From: Chryseolinea sp. H1M3-3
GTDB lineage: Bacteria; Bacteroidota; Bacteroidia; Cytophagales; Cyclobacteriaceae
Assembly: GCF_029360725.1 (NCBI RefSeq)
Contig: NZ_JARKMY010000018.1
Span: forward strand, 62,001-126,000
Reading direction: 5' to 3'
DNA: 64,000 bases
Part shown: positions 61,792-64,000 of the stretch, in pieces
Layout: each line of letters opens with the position of its first letter
Position numbering within the stretch: the stretch's first letter is position 1
Made by a program: the position numbers and the translations under genes
Notes under the pieces: generated by a model
What the model was told of the DNA's origin: nothing
The model's database searches: none
What the model saw: only the letters and a program-made list of their open reading frames with translations

Positions 61792-63531
61792 ATGAGCTTC
61801 GATCCTGTACTTCCTTTATGGCTGATTATACTTATTGGAATATCCCTTACCCTTCTATTTCTGTGGCAGGAAAATAAGAAGACACATCGATTCAAGGGCC
61901 TTCGAATGGTTTCGGTTTTGATCATGATAGCAGCATTTACTTTAATCCTGTTAAAGCCACTACATCAAAAAGAAAAGTCCTCCAACATCATATTGCTTAC
62001 TAAGGGTTATTCTAAAAAACAAGTCGATAGTGTTCTTCTTAACAAAGTCGATTTCTCTTTAATGCACTTAAAAAATGTTCCACCTTATAATAATTCTACA
62101 CCCCTTCTCTCTAACGATTTAAATCAACGCAGTAATGAAATTCAAACAGTAATTGGAGAGGGTATTCCCATCTGTGATTTGGATAAAATGGACAACAAAC
62201 ACTTTGAGTTTGTCTCCAACACGCTACCGGAAGGCATTGTTGAGTTATCAATTCCCAAACTGACCATTGCCAATAGAAAAAATACTATCAACGGAAAATT
62301 TAACAATAGTCAAGAAACCATCCGGCTTTATCTTTCCGGACCTGGAGGCAAAGAGGACTCATTGACTTTAAAAGGTAAGGGCCAACATAATTTTAAATTA
62401 ACTTTTCTTCCTAAACAAAGCGGTGAATTTATTTACACGCTTGGGGTACAAGACAGTGTTGATCGCTACCAGGAAGATTTACCCATACATGTGTCGGAAG
62501 AACAAAAGTTAAAGATCCTATTCCTTCAACATTATCCTTCTTTCGAAACACAAACGCTCAAAAGTTTTTTAGCACGGAAGCATCACAGCATGGTACTGCG
62601 ACACCAGGTTTCAAAAAATGATTTCCGATATGAATACATCAATCATGAACCGCTTTCATTGACTAAAATAACGGTTGAGGTACTGGATGATATGGACCTT
62701 GTTATTTCTGATTCAGAATCGCTATCTGTTTTATCCCCGTTAGAAAAACAAAACCTGGAGAACGCGATTCAATCTGGATTGGGACTGCTTAATTTATCTT
62801 ACCAGGCGGGCAAAAGTTTAACTAATTTCTTTCCTTTTCAAACAATCTCCACTAAAAATGATACGGCAGCGATCCGTCTACACTCCAAGTCATTTAATTT
62901 TCCAATATCAAAATCGAGGGTAATTGAAAATTCATTGCTTATTCCTATTCAAAAAAATAAAAGTGGCGTTTTGTCGGGATATACCTTTGCAGGTGCCGGC
63001 AAAATAGGATTTCAATCGCTTCAGGAAACGTACACGATTTCCCTTGCGGGCGATTCAATTTCCTATAGTGAATTGTGGACACCTTTGATAGAGCGCATTT
63101 CACGATCCGTCGCCCAATCATCAAAGATCAAAATTGTACCTTCCTTCCCTTATTACGAAGACGAACCTATCGATCTCGAAGTCATATCTTTGTCCGAAAG
63201 CATTTCTATCAAGGCCGACGATGTTTCAATTCCATTAAAAGAAGATATGCTTATTGATAACGTGTGGCGTGGACGCACGTGGGCCGGGAAAAAGGGATGG
63301 CATAAATTCGAAACAAGTGATGGAAGTACTTTGCACTATTACGTTTCTGACACAAGTAATTGGAAATCGCTGGCGCTAGCGAATCAGCTTATGGAAAATG
63401 CGTTGGCTAACAGTTACGGGAAAACCGCCAAATCTGAAATTATTAAGGTGTGGGAACCTGTTCCGCCCTTGGCATTCTATTTATTATTTCTGTTTGCAGC
63501 GGCGTTTCTTTGGCTGGCTCCGAAATTATAG
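61792..63531 (+). CDS. Large membrane protein of the MoxR operon
   Basis: 579 residues. Helices at about 8-26 and 38-56, a large extracytoplasmic region, and a closing helix (about 559-576, FYLLFLFAAAFLWLAP). A beta-rich stretch (about 150-240) is followed by one like a class-I amidotransferase fold (KILFLQHYPSFETQTLKSFL; MDLVISDSESLSVLSPLEKQ), without a catalytic Cys in that place. The gene begins two bases after the preceding stop. No named family recognised; position suggests a structural subunit. Confidence 0.82.
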   Translation: MSFDPVLPLWLIILIGISLTLLFLWQENKKTHRFKGLRMVSVLIMIAAFTLILLKPLHQKEKSSNIILLTKGYSKKQVDSVLLNKVDFSLMHLKNVPPYNNSTPLLSNDLNQRSNEIQTVIGEGIPICDLDKMDNKHFEFVSNTLPEGIVELSIPKLTIANRKNTINGKFNNSQETIRLYLSGPGGKEDSLTLKGKGQHNFKLTFLPKQSGEFIYTLGVQDSVDRYQEDLPIHVSEEQKLKILFLQHYPSFETQTLKSFLARKHHSMVLRHQVSKNDFRYEYINHEPLSLTKITVEVLDDMDLVISDSESLSVLSPLEKQNLENAIQSGLGLLNLSYQAGKSLTNFFPFQTISTKNDTAAIRLHSKSFNFPISKSRVIENSLLIPIQKNKSGVLSGYTFAGAGKIGFQSLQETYTISLAGDSISYSELWTPLIERISRSVAQSSKIKIVPSFPYYEDEPIDLEVISLSESISIKADDVSIPLKEDMLIDNVWRGRTWAGKKGWHKFETSDGSTLHYYVSDTSNWKSLALANQLMENALANSYGKTAKSEIIKVWEPVPPLAFYLLFLFAAAFLWLAPKL

Positions 63532-63574
63532 CGGAAGCTTTTTTACAAGCATCATCGTCACTAGACGTTCCCAA

Positions 63575-64000
63575 TTACTTTTTTTCCTTTTTCGGGGTTG
63601 TCTCAATAACATGAACCAATTCATCATACCAAGCCTGCCCGTACTTTCTGATCAAAGGATCTTTTAAAAACTTGTATACAGGAACCTGCAATTCTTTACC
63701 CAAAGCACAAGCCGGTGAACAGATGTGCCACTTATGATAATTGACAGCTTCGAAGTTTTTCTTTTGTGTAATCCGGATCGGATACAAATGACATGAAATA
63801 GGTTTTTTCCAATCGATAACGCCGTCATTGTACGCAGCCTCGATACCACACTTTAGTATACCTTGTTTGTCGTATACAGCATACACACACTCTCTACCTC
63901 CAATCACCGGTGTACACAGATCGCCTTCGTCATCGACGGTGTGGGTGCCCTGCTTTTCGATTTCTTCGATGCCCCTTGCTGTGAGATACTTCTTTATTTT
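63575..64000 (-). CDS. DUF3109 family protein (partial)
   Basis: Open from the window's right edge with no in-frame start needed; 141 residues are visible and the N-terminus is outside. The frame contains [43 protein letters not shown] (in part) and [14 protein letters not shown], the Cys-rich arrangement of DUF3109 (YkgJ-like zinc or iron-sulfur binding) proteins. The GTG inside the frame that looks like a start is not the real one, since the coding sequence continues upstream. Convergent with the MoxR operon. Confidence 0.88.
   Translation of the reverse strand, partial: KIKKYLTARGIEEIEKQGTHTVDDEGDLCTPVIGGRECVYAVYDKQGILKCGIEAAYNDGVIDWKKPISCHLYPIRITQKKNFEAVNYHKWHICSPACALGKELQVPVYKFLKDPLIRKYGQAWYDELVHVIETTPKKEKK

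Overview
The window reads as chromosomal DNA of a member of the Bacteroidota, most likely a Cytophagales-type gliding or soil/freshwater bacterium. Supporting signs are: gliding-motility protein GldC; three TonB-dependent receptors with carboxypeptidase-like N-terminal domains; DUF4249, DUF2147, DUF3098 and DUF3109 proteins; starts without Shine-Dalgarno sequences; and several promoters of the Bacteroidota form TTG-N19-TAnnTTTG. Base composition is moderate (low-to-mid 40s % GC by eye, not computed). No tRNA, rRNA, CRISPR array, insertion sequence or prophage was seen. The genus cannot be fixed from sequence reading alone.

Layout. 1-5690 (minus): an operon of TonB receptor, DUF4249 lipoprotein and a large exported HExxH/beta-propeller/beta-barrel protein that runs off the left edge. 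5691-6988: a gene-poor stretch with four very short genes not normally annotated, with terminators and promoter-like sites. 6989-14969 (plus): an ACMSD-type decarboxylase, an exported zinc-ribbon protein, trhO-mogA-M23 peptidase, then an outer-membrane protein and a TPR-CHAT protease-like protein. 14978-21240: pcm on plus, and on minus the threonine operon thrA-thrB-thrC preceded by a newly read Thr/Ile-rich leader peptide (attenuator type). 21379-26782 (plus): thioesterase, a small unknown protein, membrane pyrophosphatase, DUF2147 protein, an ECF sigma factor and its probable membrane regulator. 26890-30547: a housekeeping run ftsX-DUF3098-uppP-truB-ribF. 30667-37573: acetoacetyl-CoA synthetase, gldC, and a TonB receptor paired with an SGNH-type lipoprotein.

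37805-48510 is mostly minus: a three-gene unit (TerB/FHA-like/ABCG transporter, YdcF, rhodanese lipoprotein), a conserved lipoprotein, a stand-alone receiver (plus), a LytS/LytT-type two-component pair, a repeat-helical exported protein and another TonB receptor. 48719-56126 (plus): leuS, fabH, a small protein, and a GntP-RidA-DSD1 cassette that looks like D-amino-acid uptake and breakdown. 56336-63531 (plus): a MoxR-DUF58-BatA-like-membrane protein operon of the aerotolerance/MoxR type. A DUF3109 gene enters from the right edge on minus.

The most useful unannotated item is the threonine leader peptide at 21139-21240, with an exact tandem repeat lying against the thrA start. Next are the short-protein transcription unit at about 5975-6466 and a 12-bp perfect hairpin that encloses the start codon of the left-edge gene. 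No clearly new defence or mobile system was found; most of the window is ordinary core genome.
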